A stretch of DNA of 64,000 nt from Microbaculum marinum (GCF_042646165.1 NZ_JBHRTC010000023.1); one strand, 5' to 3'. Positions 34,096 through 43,359 are shown, numbered from the stretch's first letter. Program-made: numbers and translations. The notes: generated from the letters alone by a model not told the origin.

Positions 34096-34978
34096 AGTAG
34101 CGAACCGCGTTGTCGTGAAAGAGCTTCGCCTGCGCCTCGATGCCGAGGTCGCTGGTGATCTCCTTGTAGCCGCTGAAGATCGTGTCGAAGTCGCCGCAGA
34201 CGCTGTCGACCGGGAAGTTCGAGGCGAACATGCAGCGGTCGACGCCGAAGGTCTCGATAATGGTGCGGACCACGGCGCGGTTGTTGTCGGCAGTCCAGGC
34301 GACGCCCGGCAAGCCTATCCCCGAGATCTTGACGGCGACGTTCGGCCGTTCGGCGAAGCCGGCCATCGCAGCCTTCCAGCCGGCCAGGCCCTCGGGGCTG
34401 CGGTCGGCGGGCAGTCCCGAATGCAGCAGGACGATCGGGATGTCGGGGAAACGGTCGGCCATGGCGCCGGCCTCGCCGAGATGCCACCACGGCGTCTGGA
34501 GTTCGAAGTGCAGGCCGAACTCGCGCAAGAGCGCGTAGCCCTCGAGCCAGTGCTCGTCGGCCATGGCGCTCTGGCCGGCCTGGCCGGGGCCGGCATTGGG
34601 CCGGGGCGGCTTGTGGCGAAGGCCGCGGACGAATTCGAACCCGGCCAGCCGTTCGACGACCTCGGCGCGGTCGTCGCGGTCGAGCCAGGCCTGGCCGATG
34701 GTGGCGTTCGGCCAGCCGGTTTCCCGCCTCAGTCCGGCGATGTAGTCCATCTCGCCGATCGGGTCCGACGGGTCCCATTCCGCCTCGATGTAGACGGTCT
34801 TCACCACATCGTGGCCGGCCGCGTCCCGCTTGTAGTCGGCGGGCAGATAGGTGCGGCAGATCTTCGAATAGTCGCCGTAGCGGAAGGGTATCAGCGGCCG
34901 GTCGTTGAGCCACGGATAGTAGTTCCGCTCCAGGTCCCAGAAATGGACGTGCGGGTCGACGATCTTCAGGTCAGTCAC
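34082..34978 (-). CDS. amidohydrolase-family lactonase (COG3618 type)
   Basis: A 298-residue TIM-barrel hydrolase of the amidohydrolase_2 group. It begins with the metal motif DPHVHFWD and has a later His in LLHSGLP and Asp-containing segment FASNFPVDS. Close relatives open L-fucono- or L-rhamnono-lactones or 2-pyrone-4,6-dicarboxylate. In this operon it likely hydrolyses a lactone made by one of the dehydrogenases. It is the second predicted lactonase here, alongside the metallo-beta-lactamase-fold enzyme. Confidence 0.85.
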   Translation of the reverse strand: MTDLKIVDPHVHFWDLERNYYPWLNDRPLIPFRYGDYSKICRTYLPADYKRDAAGHDVVKTVYIEAEWDPSDPIGEMDYIAGLRRETGWPNATIGQAWLDRDDRAEVVERLAGFEFVRGLRHKPPRPNAGPGQAGQSAMADEHWLEGYALLREFGLHFELQTPWWHLGEAGAMADRFPDIPIVLLHSGLPADRSPEGLAGWKAAMAGFAERPNVAVKISGIGLPGVAWTADNNRAVVRTIIETFGVDRCMFASNFPVDSVCGDFDTIFSGYKEITSDLGIEAQAKLFHDNAVRYYGLG

Positions 34979-35030
34979 CTGCCTGCCCTCCCCCCGGACG
35001 CGCTACTCGCCGTGCCACCGCGATGCCCCC

Positions 35031-36338
35031 TTATTCGGCCGCCTGGGCGTAGGGCACGTTGCGACCGCCGTAGCGGCGCACCCGGACGTTGGCCTGCTCG
35101 GCATGACCGGCGAAACCCTCCAGCATGCAGAGCCGGGAGCAGTATTCGCCCATCCGCGCCGACGCCTCGTCCGTCAGCACCCGCTGGTAGGTGACGGTCT
35201 TCAGGAACTTGCCGACCCACAGGCCGCCGGTGTAGCGGGCGGCGCCGGCCGTCGGCAGCGTGTGGTTGGTGCCGATCACCTTGTCGCCGTAGGCGACGTT
35301 GGTGCGCGGGCCCAAGAACAGCGCCCCGTAGTTCTTCATCCCGTCCAGGAACACGTCGGGATCGCGGGTCATGACCTGCACGTGTTCGGAGGCGATCCGG
35401 TCGGCCGTCTCGATCATCTCGTCCTCGGTGTCGCAGACGATGACCTGGCCGAACTCGTTCCAGGCCGTTCGCGCCACCTCGCCGGTCGGCAGGATGGTCA
35501 GCAGCCTCTCGATCTCCTCCATCGTCTCGCGGGCGAGCGTTTCGGAATTGGTCAGCAGAACGGCCGGCGACGTCGGTCCGTGCTCGGCCTGCCCGAGCAG
35601 GTCGGTGGCGCAGATCTCGGCGTCGACGCTGTCGTCGGCGATCACCAGCGTCTCGGTCGGGCCGGCGAACAGGTCGATGCCGACCTTGCCGAAGAGCTGC
35701 CGCTTCGCTTCCGCGACGAAGGCGTTGCCGGGACCGACCAGCATGTCGACGGGATCGATGGACTGGGTGCCGAGCGCCATCGCCGCGACCGCCTGGACGC
35801 CGCCGAGGCAATAGATCTCGTCGGCGCCGGCCAGGTGCTGGGCCGCGACGATCGCCGGAGCCGGCCTACCCTGGTAGGGCGGCGCGGCGGTGATGATGCG
35901 CGGCACGCCCGCCACCTTGGCGGTGATCACCGACATGTGCGCTGAGGCGAGAAGCGGATACTTGCCGCCGGGCACGTAGCAGCCGACCGACTGCACCGGG
36001 ATGTTCTTGTGGCCGAGCACGATGCCGGGCAGCGTCTCGACCTCGATGTCCTGCAGGGCCTCGCGCTGCTTCTCGGCGAAGTTGCGCACCTGCTCCTGGG
36101 CGAACTTGATGTCGCGCAGGTTCTGCTCCGACAGCTCGGACAGGCAGCCGCGGATCTCCTCGTCCGTCAGGCGGAAGTCAGTGCGGTCCCACTTGTCGAA
36201 CTTGATCGACAGCTCGCGGACCGCTTCGTCGCCGCGCGCCGCAATGTCGGCGAGGATGTCCTCGACGATCGCGCGAACCTTGGCCTGGTCGCTGGCGATC
36301 TCGCCGGGGTCGCGGCCTTCCTTGAGGTAGCGGATCAC
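35031..36338 (-). CDS. histidinol-dehydrogenase-family enzyme in a catabolic operon
   Basis: A 435-residue HisD homologue with the family's catalytic elements: a Gln/His zinc pair in GQAEHGP, the Glu-His base in [24 protein letters not shown], and a C-terminal His in EGFAGHAEQ. No other histidine-biosynthesis gene is nearby. HisD-like enzymes have been recruited for other alcohol-to-acid oxidations, for example HpsN in dihydroxypropanesulfonate breakdown. A four-electron oxidation of a terminal alcohol to a carboxylate is therefore plausible. Its start overlaps the stop of the upstream hydroxyacid dehydrogenase by four bases. Confidence 0.85.
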   Translation of the reverse strand: MIRYLKEGRDPGEIASDQAKVRAIVEDILADIAARGDEAVRELSIKFDKWDRTDFRLTDEEIRGCLSELSEQNLRDIKFAQEQVRNFAEKQREALQDIEVETLPGIVLGHKNIPVQSVGCYVPGGKYPLLASAHMSVITAKVAGVPRIITAAPPYQGRPAPAIVAAQHLAGADEIYCLGGVQAVAAMALGTQSIDPVDMLVGPGNAFVAEAKRQLFGKVGIDLFAGPTETLVIADDSVDAEICATDLLGQAEHGPTSPAVLLTNSETLARETMEEIERLLTILPTGEVARTAWNEFGQVIVCDTEDEMIETADRIASEHVQVMTRDPDVFLDGMKNYGALFLGPRTNVAYGDKVIGTNHTLPTAGAARYTGGLWVGKFLKTVTYQRVLTDEASARMGEYCSRLCMLEGFAGHAEQANVRVRRYGGRNVPYAQAAE

Positions 36339-37261
36339 GTCGTCTTTCCTTCTGTGATGTTCCGGAAGTACTCGTCGAGGTCGATGACGAGCTTGATGAT
36401 GCTGGAGTAGTCCTCTCCGGCGTGACCGTTCTGGCAGTGCAGCACGAACAGGTCGGTGGCGAGGTTGCCCATCGGCGCCAGCGTCCGGGAGGTATTGGCG
36501 AGCTCCCGGGCAAGGCGCATGTCCTTGACCTGGAAATCGGACCGGAAACCGCCGGCGAAGTTGCGGGCGGAGGGCACCCCGTCCATCAGGCCCGGGAAGG
36601 GATGGTAGCGTTCGAGCGCGTAGTTGCTGCCCGAGGAATTCTTCATCACCTCGGTGAGGATGGCCGGGTCGAGCCCGTTGGCGACGCCGAGCGCCAGCGC
36701 CTCGACGGTGCCGGCCATGCAGATGCCCGACAGAATGTTGTTGCAGAGCTTGGCGGTGTGGCCGGCGCCCGGGCCGCCGACGTGATAGATGCGCGCGCCC
36801 ATCGCCTCCAGCAGCGGCCGCGCCTCGTCAAGGTCGGCCTCCGCGCCGCCGACCATGAAGGTCAGTTCGCCCGACTGCGCCCGCGGCGTGCCGCCGGAGA
36901 CGGGGGCATCGATCATCCGCCGGCCGGCGGCCCGCGCCACCGCCTCGACCTCGACGGTGACCGTCGAGGAAATCGTGCTGCTGTCGATGAACAGGGCGCC
37001 GGGGCGGGACTTCTCGACGATGCCGGAGCCGCCCAGGAAGGCGTTGCGGACGTCGTCGCCGGTCGGCAGCATCGTGATGACGATACCGGCCTCGGCGATC
37101 GCCTCCTCGGTCGAGGCGGCGGGCGTCACGCCGTTGCCGGCGGCGGCCGCGAGCGCCTCGCCGGAGAGGTCGAACCCGGTGACGTCGAAGCCGGCCTCGA
37201 CGAGGTTGCGGCTCATCGGCTGGCCCATGTTGCCCAGCCCCAGGAATGCGATCTTCGTCAT
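36335..37261 (-). CDS. beta-hydroxyacid dehydrogenase (3-hydroxyisobutyrate dehydrogenase-like), copy C
   Basis: A 308-residue enzyme and the most canonical of the three: [27 protein letters not shown] and the catalytic Lys in [11 protein letters not shown]. It resembles MmsB and tartronate-semialdehyde reductase. The chosen ATG at 37261 follows a plausible site; the much longer open frame upstream is an antisense artefact of the next gene. It lies between the HisD-like gene and the aldehyde dehydrogenase. Confidence 0.9.
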   Translation of the reverse strand: MTKIAFLGLGNMGQPMSRNLVEAGFDVTGFDLSGEALAAAAGNGVTPAASTEEAIAEAGIVITMLPTGDDVRNAFLGGSGIVEKSRPGALFIDSSTISSTVTVEVEAVARAAGRRMIDAPVSGGTPRAQSGELTFMVGGAEADLDEARPLLEAMGARIYHVGGPGAGHTAKLCNNILSGICMAGTVEALALGVANGLDPAILTEVMKNSSGSNYALERYHPFPGLMDGVPSARNFAGGFRSDFQVKDMRLARELANTSRTLAPMGNLATDLFVLHCQNGHAGEDYSSIIKLVIDLDEYFRNITEGKTT

Positions 37262-37278
37262 GAACCTCTGCCCTTTGC

Positions 37279-38790
37279 TCAAGCCGCCGACGTGTTCATG
37301 AAGACGGTCTTGGGCCAGGTGAAATGCTGGATCATGCTGGCCAGCGAGAGTTCCCGTCCTAGTCCGCTCAGCTTGGTGCCGCCGTATTCGATGTTGGCTT
37401 CCGCGACCGCGAACTGGTTCACCTGCACGAAGCCGGCCTCGATCTCCTCGATGAAACGGAAGGCGGCGGGAAGGTTCTCGGTGAACAGGGTCGCCGCCAG
37501 GCCGTAGCGGGTGTCGTTCGCCTGCTTGAGCACCGCGTCGAAGTCGGTCCACTTCGACACCGTGGCGACGGGGCCGAAGATCTCGTCGCAGGCCACCGGC
37601 GAAGTCTCGGGGACCCCCTCGATCAGCGTCGTGGTGTAGAAATAGCCCTTTTCGAGCCCGGCCGGCCGGTCGCCGCCGCAGAGGATCCTGGCGCCCGGCG
37701 TCTCCCGCGCCATGTCGACGTAGCGCAGCACCCGCTCGAACTGCTTCCTGGAGATGATCGAGCCGATCTGCACGGCTTCGTCGAGCGGGTTGCCGATGTT
37801 GAAGCCGGAGACGCCGTCGATGACCTTCTCGATGACCCGGTCGTAGACCGCCTCGTGTAGCAGGATCCGCGTCCCGGCGGAGCACGACTGCCCCTGCCGC
37901 TGCAGCCGCAATCCCTGCAGGATGCCGCCGACCGCGCGGTCGATGTCGGAATCCTCCATGATGATGATCGGGTTCTTGCCGCCGAGTTCGGCGGTCACCG
38001 GAACGATCTTCTCCGCGGCGTAGTGCATGATCCTGACGCCGACGGCGCTGGAGCCGGTGAAGGTGATCTTGCGCACCGCCGGATGCTCGCAGATCAGCCG
38101 GCCGGCCTCGTCGCCGAACCCGGTGACCAGATTGGCGACGCCCGGCGGCAGCACCTCCTGAAGCAGCTCGAAGATGCGGACGACGGCGAGCGGCGCCTGC
38201 TCGGCCGGCTTCAGGACCACCGTGTTGCCGGCCGCCAGGGCGGGGCCGATCTTGCTGGTGGTCTGCATCAGCGGCGCGTTCCACGGGATGATCGCGCCGA
38301 CCACGCCCATCGCATCGCGGCGGGTGTAGAGCATCCGGCCCGGATCGCCGGGATAGGTGTCGCCGAGGATCTCGCCGGCGAGGCCGCCGAAATAGCGCAG
38401 GATGTCGACCATGGTGCGGGCTTCGCCGCGCGACTGCGTCGCCAGCGCGTTGCCGGTCTCGAAGGACGACAGCCGGGCGATGTCCTCGAGATGCCTTTCG
38501 AGATGGTTGGCGGCCGCGATCAGCGTGGCGCCGCGTTCGCGCGCCTTGGTCCGCGACCACTTCGGGAAGGCTTCGGACGCCGCCGCGACCGCCGCCTCGA
38601 CGTCGGCCTCGCCGCAGCGGGGGGCCTCGCCGATGATTTCCTCGGTCGCGGGGTTCTCGACCTCGAAGCTTCCGGTCGCGAGCGCCGGCTGCATCCTGCC
38701 GCCGACGACGATCTGCCCGGACAGGCGACGCGCCTCCGCGGCCTGCGCGGCGATGCGGGCGTCGAGCGTATCCGGATTCCGGTTGTCCAT
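37279..38790 (-). CDS. aldehyde dehydrogenase, first gene of the long operon
   Basis: A 503-residue NAD(P)-dependent ALDH started at the ATG behind a GGGAGGA site. Catalytic Cys303 lies in GQSCSAGTR, the base Glu in TAELGGKNP, and PWNAPL and FTGSSAVG bind the cofactor. It is the promoter-proximal gene of the 12-gene leftward operon and its start is 38 bases from the LacI-type palindrome. It probably oxidises an aldehyde intermediate produced by the dehydrogenases downstream. Confidence 0.92.
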   Translation of the reverse strand: MDNRNPDTLDARIAAQAAEARRLSGQIVVGGRMQPALATGSFEVENPATEEIIGEAPRCGEADVEAAVAAASEAFPKWSRTKARERGATLIAAANHLERHLEDIARLSSFETGNALATQSRGEARTMVDILRYFGGLAGEILGDTYPGDPGRMLYTRRDAMGVVGAIIPWNAPLMQTTSKIGPALAAGNTVVLKPAEQAPLAVVRIFELLQEVLPPGVANLVTGFGDEAGRLICEHPAVRKITFTGSSAVGVRIMHYAAEKIVPVTAELGGKNPIIIMEDSDIDRAVGGILQGLRLQRQGQSCSAGTRILLHEAVYDRVIEKVIDGVSGFNIGNPLDEAVQIGSIISRKQFERVLRYVDMARETPGARILCGGDRPAGLEKGYFYTTTLIEGVPETSPVACDEIFGPVATVSKWTDFDAVLKQANDTRYGLAATLFTENLPAAFRFIEEIEAGFVQVNQFAVAEANIEYGGTKLSGLGRELSLASMIQHFTWPKTVFMNTSAA

Positions 38791-38818
38791 TCCGTATGGT
38801 CCTCCCAGCGTCTTTTGT

Positions 38819-38848
38819 TTGAAGTTGAGCATACGTATGCACTATGAT
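38819..38848 (+). promoter_or_regulatory. divergent promoter with LacI-type operator
   Basis: The perfect 12-base palindrome GCATACGTATGC (38829-38840) has the central CG typical of LacI-family operators. It sits between TTGAAG (38819-38824) and TATGAT (38843-38848), an 18-base spacer, giving a good rightward promoter for the PdxA-like gene. It is also just upstream of the leftward ALDH operon. A LacI gene is encoded 1.1 kb away. Confidence 0.75.
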
Positions 38849-38885
38849 GGAGTCAGTTTTCGGAATTGTCAAACGGGAGGATGCG

Positions 38886-39887
38886 ATGAATCGCACGACA
38901 ATCGGCCTGATCCTCGGCGACCCGGCCGGCGTGGGTCCTGAAATCTGCGCCAAACTGATCGCCGCCAGGACGGATCGCGAGGACCTGCAAATCGTCGCGT
39001 TCGGCAGCCGCCGCAGCCTCGAGAACGGCATGAAAATCGCGGGATACGGGGAAAACCGGGTGCCCGGCGTCGCCGCTGTCGCCGACATGTCTGCCGATGC
39101 GCGGGTGGCGCTGCTGGCCACATTCGAGGGTCCGGAGATCCGGCCCGGCGCGGCGAGCGCGGAGGGCGGCGCCGCGACGCTTGAGGCGATGGAGGCCGCA
39201 GCGGCGGCCGCAAATCGCGGCGAAATCGATGCAATCGTATACGCACCGCTCAACAAGCAGGCCATGTGGCTCGCCGGCCACACGGCCATCGACGAGTTGC
39301 ATTTCTTCGCCGATCGGCTCGGCGTCGACACCTTCACCTGCGAGCTCAACAAGCAGGGCCGCGTCTGGACCTCACGGGTCACCTCGCACATTCCGCTGGC
39401 GGAGGTCGCACGGACGATCAGTATCGAGACCGTCGGCAGGGCAACCCGACTGGGTGCGGAGACCTTCGCCGCCGCGCAGGGCCGCCCGCCGCGAATCGCG
39501 GTCGCCGGTCTGAACCCGCATCTCGGCGAGGGCGGCGCCATGGGACGCGAGGAAATCGACATCCTGGGACCGGCGATCGACGAATTGCGAGCGGAGGGGT
39601 ACGACATCGCCGGGCTCTATCCCGCCGACACGGTCTTCCTCAGGGTCGAGGCGGAGGGCATCGACCTCGTCATCACCATGTTCCACGATCAGGGGCAGAT
39701 CGCGCTGAAGGCGCTCGGCTTCGGCGCGACGTCGACGATCCTCGGCGGCTTGCCGCTGCCGGTCGTCACCGCGTCACAGGGCACCGCCTACGACATCGTC
39801 GGGCAGAACCGCGCCGATCCCTCCGGCATGATCGGCGCCTTCGATCTCGCCTGCCAGCTTGCCACGGCGAAGCAACTCGATGCATAA
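38886..39887 (+). CDS. PdxA-family dehydrogenase (catabolic type)
   Basis: A 333-residue homologue of 4-hydroxythreonine-4-phosphate dehydrogenase, started at ATG 38886 behind GGGAGG. Metal-ligand histidines appear in GHTAIDELHFF, GLNPHLGEGG and FHDQGQI, and the N-terminus GLILGDPAGVGPE is canonical. Catabolic PdxA relatives act on phosphothreonate or on cyclic diol carboxylates (TphB type). No threonate-type kinase is visible in the window, so a non-phosphorylated diol acid is possible. It is transcribed from the LacI-type promoter and is followed by the regulator gene. Confidence 0.85.
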   Translation: MNRTTIGLILGDPAGVGPEICAKLIAARTDREDLQIVAFGSRRSLENGMKIAGYGENRVPGVAAVADMSADARVALLATFEGPEIRPGAASAEGGAATLEAMEAAAAAANRGEIDAIVYAPLNKQAMWLAGHTAIDELHFFADRLGVDTFTCELNKQGRVWTSRVTSHIPLAEVARTISIETVGRATRLGAETFAAAQGRPPRIAVAGLNPHLGEGGAMGREEIDILGPAIDELRAEGYDIAGLYPADTVFLRVEAEGIDLVITMFHDQGQIALKALGFGATSTILGGLPLPVVTASQGTAYDIVGQNRADPSGMIGAFDLACQLATAKQLDA

Positions 39888-39896
39888 GTTTATGCA
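39881..39896. promoter_or_regulatory. palindrome before the lacI gene
   Basis: TGCATAAGTTTATGCA pairs perfectly over seven bases each side. It overlaps the last codons of the PdxA-like gene and lies 31 bases before the LacI start. The half-site GCATA matches the operator at 38829-38840, but the central spacing is two bases longer. Probably autoregulatory. Confidence 0.55.
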
Positions 39897-39926
39897 CTGC
39901 AATCAGGACATCCGGAAACGCCTTTG

Positions 39927-40931
39927 ATGAAGCGAGTCACTTCCGTCGACGTAGCCAGGGCGGTCGGGGTTTCGCAGTCCACGGTGTCCCGCGCGCTCGC
40001 CGATGACAGCCGGATCTCCAAGGAAACCAAGAGAAAGATCCAGAAGGCGGCAGCGGATCTGGGCTATACGCCCAACGAGATTGCCCGCAGCCTGCAGACC
40101 AACAAAACCAACATGGTCGGGCTGATCATGGCGGACATACTGAACCCCTTCTATCCGGCGGTTCTGGACCTGATGACGCAGCAGCTCCACCAGATGGGCA
40201 AGCAGTTGATGCTGATCTCGGTGCCGGCGGGCTTCGAGGTCGATGACGTACTGCCGTCGATGCTGCAATACCAGGTCGACGGGGTCGTCATCACATCGGC
40301 GGTGCTGTCGTCGCACATGCGCGACCTGCTGCAGAACCGCCGGACCCGGGTGGTGCTGTTCAACCGGTCGCTCGAGGACTTTTCTGTGAACTCCGTCTGC
40401 TGCGAGAACCGGGCGGCGTCGATCGAGGTCGCCCGCCGGCTGATCAACTCAGGCCACCGCAGGCTGGCGATCATCGGCGGCCGGCCGGATACCTCGACCC
40501 ACCGCGAGCGCTACGCGGGGTTCGAGGAGGAATTGCGCCTGCACGGGCTGGAGCTCGTCGGCGACGAGATCGGCGGCAACACCTATGACGGCGCCTACGA
40601 GGCGGCGCTGCGCCTGATGAAGGGGCGCCGGAAGCCCGACGCGATCTTCTGCATCGCCGACGTGATGGCGCTCGGCGCGCTGGACGCGGTCCGCTCCAAG
40701 CTCGGCATGAAGGTGCCGGACGACATCTCGATCGTCGGCTTCGACGACATTCCACCGGCTTCCTGGCCGGCCTACGACCTGACCACCGTCCGCCAGCCGA
40801 TCCGCGCCATGGTGTCCCGCACCCTGTCGCTGCTGTTCGATCCCGACAACTTCCCGCCGATGGCGGTGCAGGTGCCGGGCAAGCTGATGGTGCGTGGATC
40901 CGCCCGGCTGTCGGCGCCCGTCGCAACCTGA
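39927..40931 (+). CDS. LacI-family transcriptional regulator
   Basis: A 334-residue repressor. The N-terminal helix-turn-helix reads SVDVARAVGVSQSTVSRALA and the hinge helix NEIARSLQTN. The periplasmic-binding-protein-like effector domain follows, with FDDIPPASWPAYDLTTVRQP near the C-terminus. It probably senses the substrate or first intermediate of the adjacent catabolic pathway and binds the GCATA/TATGC palindromes at 38829, 39881 and 41015. Confidence 0.93.
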   Translation: MKRVTSVDVARAVGVSQSTVSRALADDSRISKETKRKIQKAAADLGYTPNEIARSLQTNKTNMVGLIMADILNPFYPAVLDLMTQQLHQMGKQLMLISVPAGFEVDDVLPSMLQYQVDGVVITSAVLSSHMRDLLQNRRTRVVLFNRSLEDFSVNSVCCENRAASIEVARRLINSGHRRLAIIGGRPDTSTHRERYAGFEEELRLHGLELVGDEIGGNTYDGAYEAALRLMKGRRKPDAIFCIADVMALGALDAVRSKLGMKVPDDISIVGFDDIPPASWPAYDLTTVRQPIRAMVSRTLSLLFDPDNFPPMAVQVPGKLMVRGSARLSAPVAT

Positions 40932-40999
40932 CCGTCCTCGGTCACCGCCCACCGCCAGACCGTCATCGTCGTTGACCTTTCCACCCACATGCGTAGCAG

Positions 41000-41027
41000 T
41001 TGCGGCGGCGCTGTGCATACGTATTCT
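41000..41027 (+). promoter_or_regulatory. promoter with LacI-type operator before the SDR gene
   Basis: GCATACGTATTC at 41015-41026 matches the 38829 palindrome at 11 of 12 positions and has the central CG. TTGCGG (41000-41005) and TATTCT (41022-41027) with a 16-base spacer could form the promoter. It lies 36 bases before the SDR start. Confidence 0.6.
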
Positions 41028-41062
41028 CACCCGACGCGCCGCCGGCAAGGGAGATTGATAAG

Positions 41063-41839
41063 ATGAACGAAGCAAGACACAGCGCCAGCAGCCCCGACTT
41101 CCGTCTCGACGGTAAGCGGGCCATGGTCACTGGCGCCGGCCGCGGGATCGGACTGGCCGCCGCCCAGGCGCTCGCCGACTACGGCGCCGAGGTCTGCCTG
41201 ATCGCCCGCACCCAGGCCGACATCGACAGCGTCGCCGCCGACATCGTCGCGCGCGGCGGCAAGGCCGACGCAGTGAGCCTCGACGTGCTCGACCTCGATG
41301 CCGTCGAGGCCTTCATCGGCGCGCGGCCGGCCTTCGACATCCTCGTCAACAATGCCGGCTTCAATCGCACCGCCCCGTTCCTTGAGGTGAAGCGGGAGGA
41401 TTTCGACGCGGTGATGGCGCTCAATCTGCGCGCCGCCTACTTCGTCGCCCAGATCGCGGCGCGGCGGATGGCCGAAGAGGGCGTCGCCGGCAGCATCATC
41501 AACATGTCCTCGCAGATGGGCCACGTCGGGGCGGCGACCCGCAGCGTCTACTGCGCCTCGAAATGGGCGATGGAGGGCATGACGAAGGCCGCCTCCGTCG
41601 ATCTCGCGCCGCACGGCATTCGCGTCAATACGATCTGCCCGACGTTCATAGAAACGCCACTCGCAACGCAGTTTCTCAGCGACCCTGCATTCAGGGAAGA
41701 TGTACTGTCAAAGATCAAATTCGGCCGCGTCGGTCAGGTAGGCGATATCACCGGAGCGGTGGTTTTTCTCGCCTCCGACGCGTCATCACTGATGACGGGC
41801 TCATCCATTGTCGTCGATGGCGGCTGGACCGCCGACTGA
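41063..41839 (+). CDS. SDR-family oxidoreductase (gluconate 5-dehydrogenase-like)
   Basis: A 258-residue short-chain dehydrogenase starting at an ATG preceded by AGGGAGA. It has TGAGRGIGLAAA, NNAGFN and the catalytic Tyr-x3-Lys in VYCASKWAM, and ends in DGGWTAD. It has its own LacI-type operator, so it is probably co-induced with the large leftward operon. Relatives oxidise sugar acids or polyols. Confidence 0.9.
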   Translation: MNEARHSASSPDFRLDGKRAMVTGAGRGIGLAAAQALADYGAEVCLIARTQADIDSVAADIVARGGKADAVSLDVLDLDAVEAFIGARPAFDILVNNAGFNRTAPFLEVKREDFDAVMALNLRAAYFVAQIAARRMAEEGVAGSIINMSSQMGHVGAATRSVYCASKWAMEGMTKAASVDLAPHGIRVNTICPTFIETPLATQFLSDPAFREDVLSKIKFGRVGQVGDITGAVVFLASDASSLMTGSSIVVDGGWTAD

Positions 41840-42081
41840 GAACCCATATCTGAGTTGCTGTCCCGACGTTCGGGTGCATACGCCGTATTGCCGCGTCGTG
41901 CGGTTCAACATGCCGAACGGGATCAAGGTTCGGCACTCCTCGCTGCGTCGGGCCTTTTTCCTTTGTGGGTAGATTGCGGGGTGAATATCATCACATTCAA
42001 AAAACATAATAGTTCCAGATCTTGTCTGGATTTCTGGTGGAACAGTCGGATCGGGTTCCAATGTTCTTCACCACCAAAATC

Positions 42082-43359
42082 CTATCTGTCGAAGGCTAGG
42101 GAAGGCAGGAACAGGACGACGTCCGGGGCGTAGGAGACGATCATCAGCACGGCGATGCCGATCATCAGCATGGGCAGGATCGCCCGGCTGATCTCCTCGA
42201 GCGACACCTTGCCGATCGCGCAGGCGATGAACAGGCAGATCCCGACCGGCGGCGTCGTCAGCCCGATTGCCAGATTGAGGACGACGATGGTGCCGAAGTG
42301 GACCGGGTCGATCTGGATGACCTTGGCGACCTCGATCAGCACCGGCAGCGAAATGATCATCGCGGCGATCGGCTCCAGGAAGGTGCCGAGGATCAGCAGC
42401 AGAATGTTGATCATCAGGATCAGCAGGTAGCGGTTCTCGGTGATCCCCAGCATGAACCGGGTGATCTGCTCGGGCAGGCGCTCGAACGAGAAGATGAACT
42501 GGACCATCGAGGCCATCGCGACGATCAGCATGATCGCCGAGGTGGTGAGCGCCGTGTCGACCAGCGGCCGCCAGATCGTGCGCCAGTTCAGCGTGCGGTA
42601 CAGCGTGCCGATCAGCAGCGCATAGATGACGGCGACCGCCGCCGATTCCGTCGGCGTGAAGATGCCGAACAGGATGCCGCCGAGGATGATCGCCGGCAGC
42701 ACGAGGACGGGGACGGCGGCGACCGTGGCGTTGGCGCGTTCGCGGAACGTGACGCGCTCCATCACAGGGTAGTTGTGGGTCTTCGCCATCCACCAGGCGT
42801 ACACTGACAGGCCGATGCACAGCATCACGCCGGGAACCATCCCGGCGACGAAAAGCTGGGCGATCGAGGTACCGGTCAAGACCCCGTAGATGACCATGAT
42901 GATGCTCGGCGGAATGATCGAGCCCATCACCGAACTCGCTGCCGTCAGCGCCGCCGCGTAGGCCTTAGGATAGCCGTCCCGCACCATCGCCGGGATGAGC
43001 ACGCTGCCAAGCGCCGACGTGTCAGCCGCGGCCGCGCCGCTGATGCCGGCGAAGAACATCGAGGCGATGACATTGACCAGCGACAGGCCGCCGCGAACGT
43101 GGCCGATGCAGGCGTTGGCGAAGCGCACGATCCGCTCGGTGATGCCGGAGAAATTCATCAGGTTGCCGGCGAGCAGGAACAGCGGCACGGTCAGCAGCAC
43201 GAACTGGTCGACGCTGCCGAAGATTCGCTGCGGGAAGATCTTCATCAGGCCGATGTTGCCGGTGAAGAACAGGTAGCCGAACGATGCCAGCCCGAGCGCC
43301 AGGGCAATCGGCACGCCGAGCGCCAGCAGGACTCCAAACCCGCCCAGGAACGGTCCCAT
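42082..43359 (-). CDS. dctM: TRAP transporter large permease
   Basis: A 425-residue inner-membrane protein with about twelve hydrophobic helices, the DctM subunit of a tripartite ATP-independent periplasmic importer. Recognisable stretches are GVPIALALGLAS, FAGISGAAAADTSALG and GLTTPPVGICLFIA. The start at 43359 overlaps the DctQ stop (TGATG). It is the last gene of the leftward hydantoinase/TRAP operon. Confidence 0.93.
   Translation of the reverse strand: MGPFLGGFGVLLALGVPIALALGLASFGYLFFTGNIGLMKIFPQRIFGSVDQFVLLTVPLFLLAGNLMNFSGITERIVRFANACIGHVRGGLSLVNVIASMFFAGISGAAAADTSALGSVLIPAMVRDGYPKAYAAALTAASSVMGSIIPPSIIMVIYGVLTGTSIAQLFVAGMVPGVMLCIGLSVYAWWMAKTHNYPVMERVTFRERANATVAAVPVLVLPAIILGGILFGIFTPTESAAVAVIYALLIGTLYRTLNWRTIWRPLVDTALTTSAIMLIVAMASMVQFIFSFERLPEQITRFMLGITENRYLLILMINILLLILGTFLEPIAAMIISLPVLIEVAKVIQIDPVHFGTIVVLNLAIGLTTPPVGICLFIACAIGKVSLEEISRAILPMLMIGIAVLMIVSYAPDVVLFLPSLAFDR

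Noticed and set aside
36335..39607. 1090-residue open frame on the minus strand
   Set aside because: Only its last 308 codons form a real hydroxyacid dehydrogenase. The rest reads out of frame through the ALDH and antisense to the PdxA-like gene.
41840..42081. Terminator or small RNA between the SDR and dctM genes
   Set aside because: A T-run is present near 41950 but no convincing stem precedes it, and no other structure was seen.
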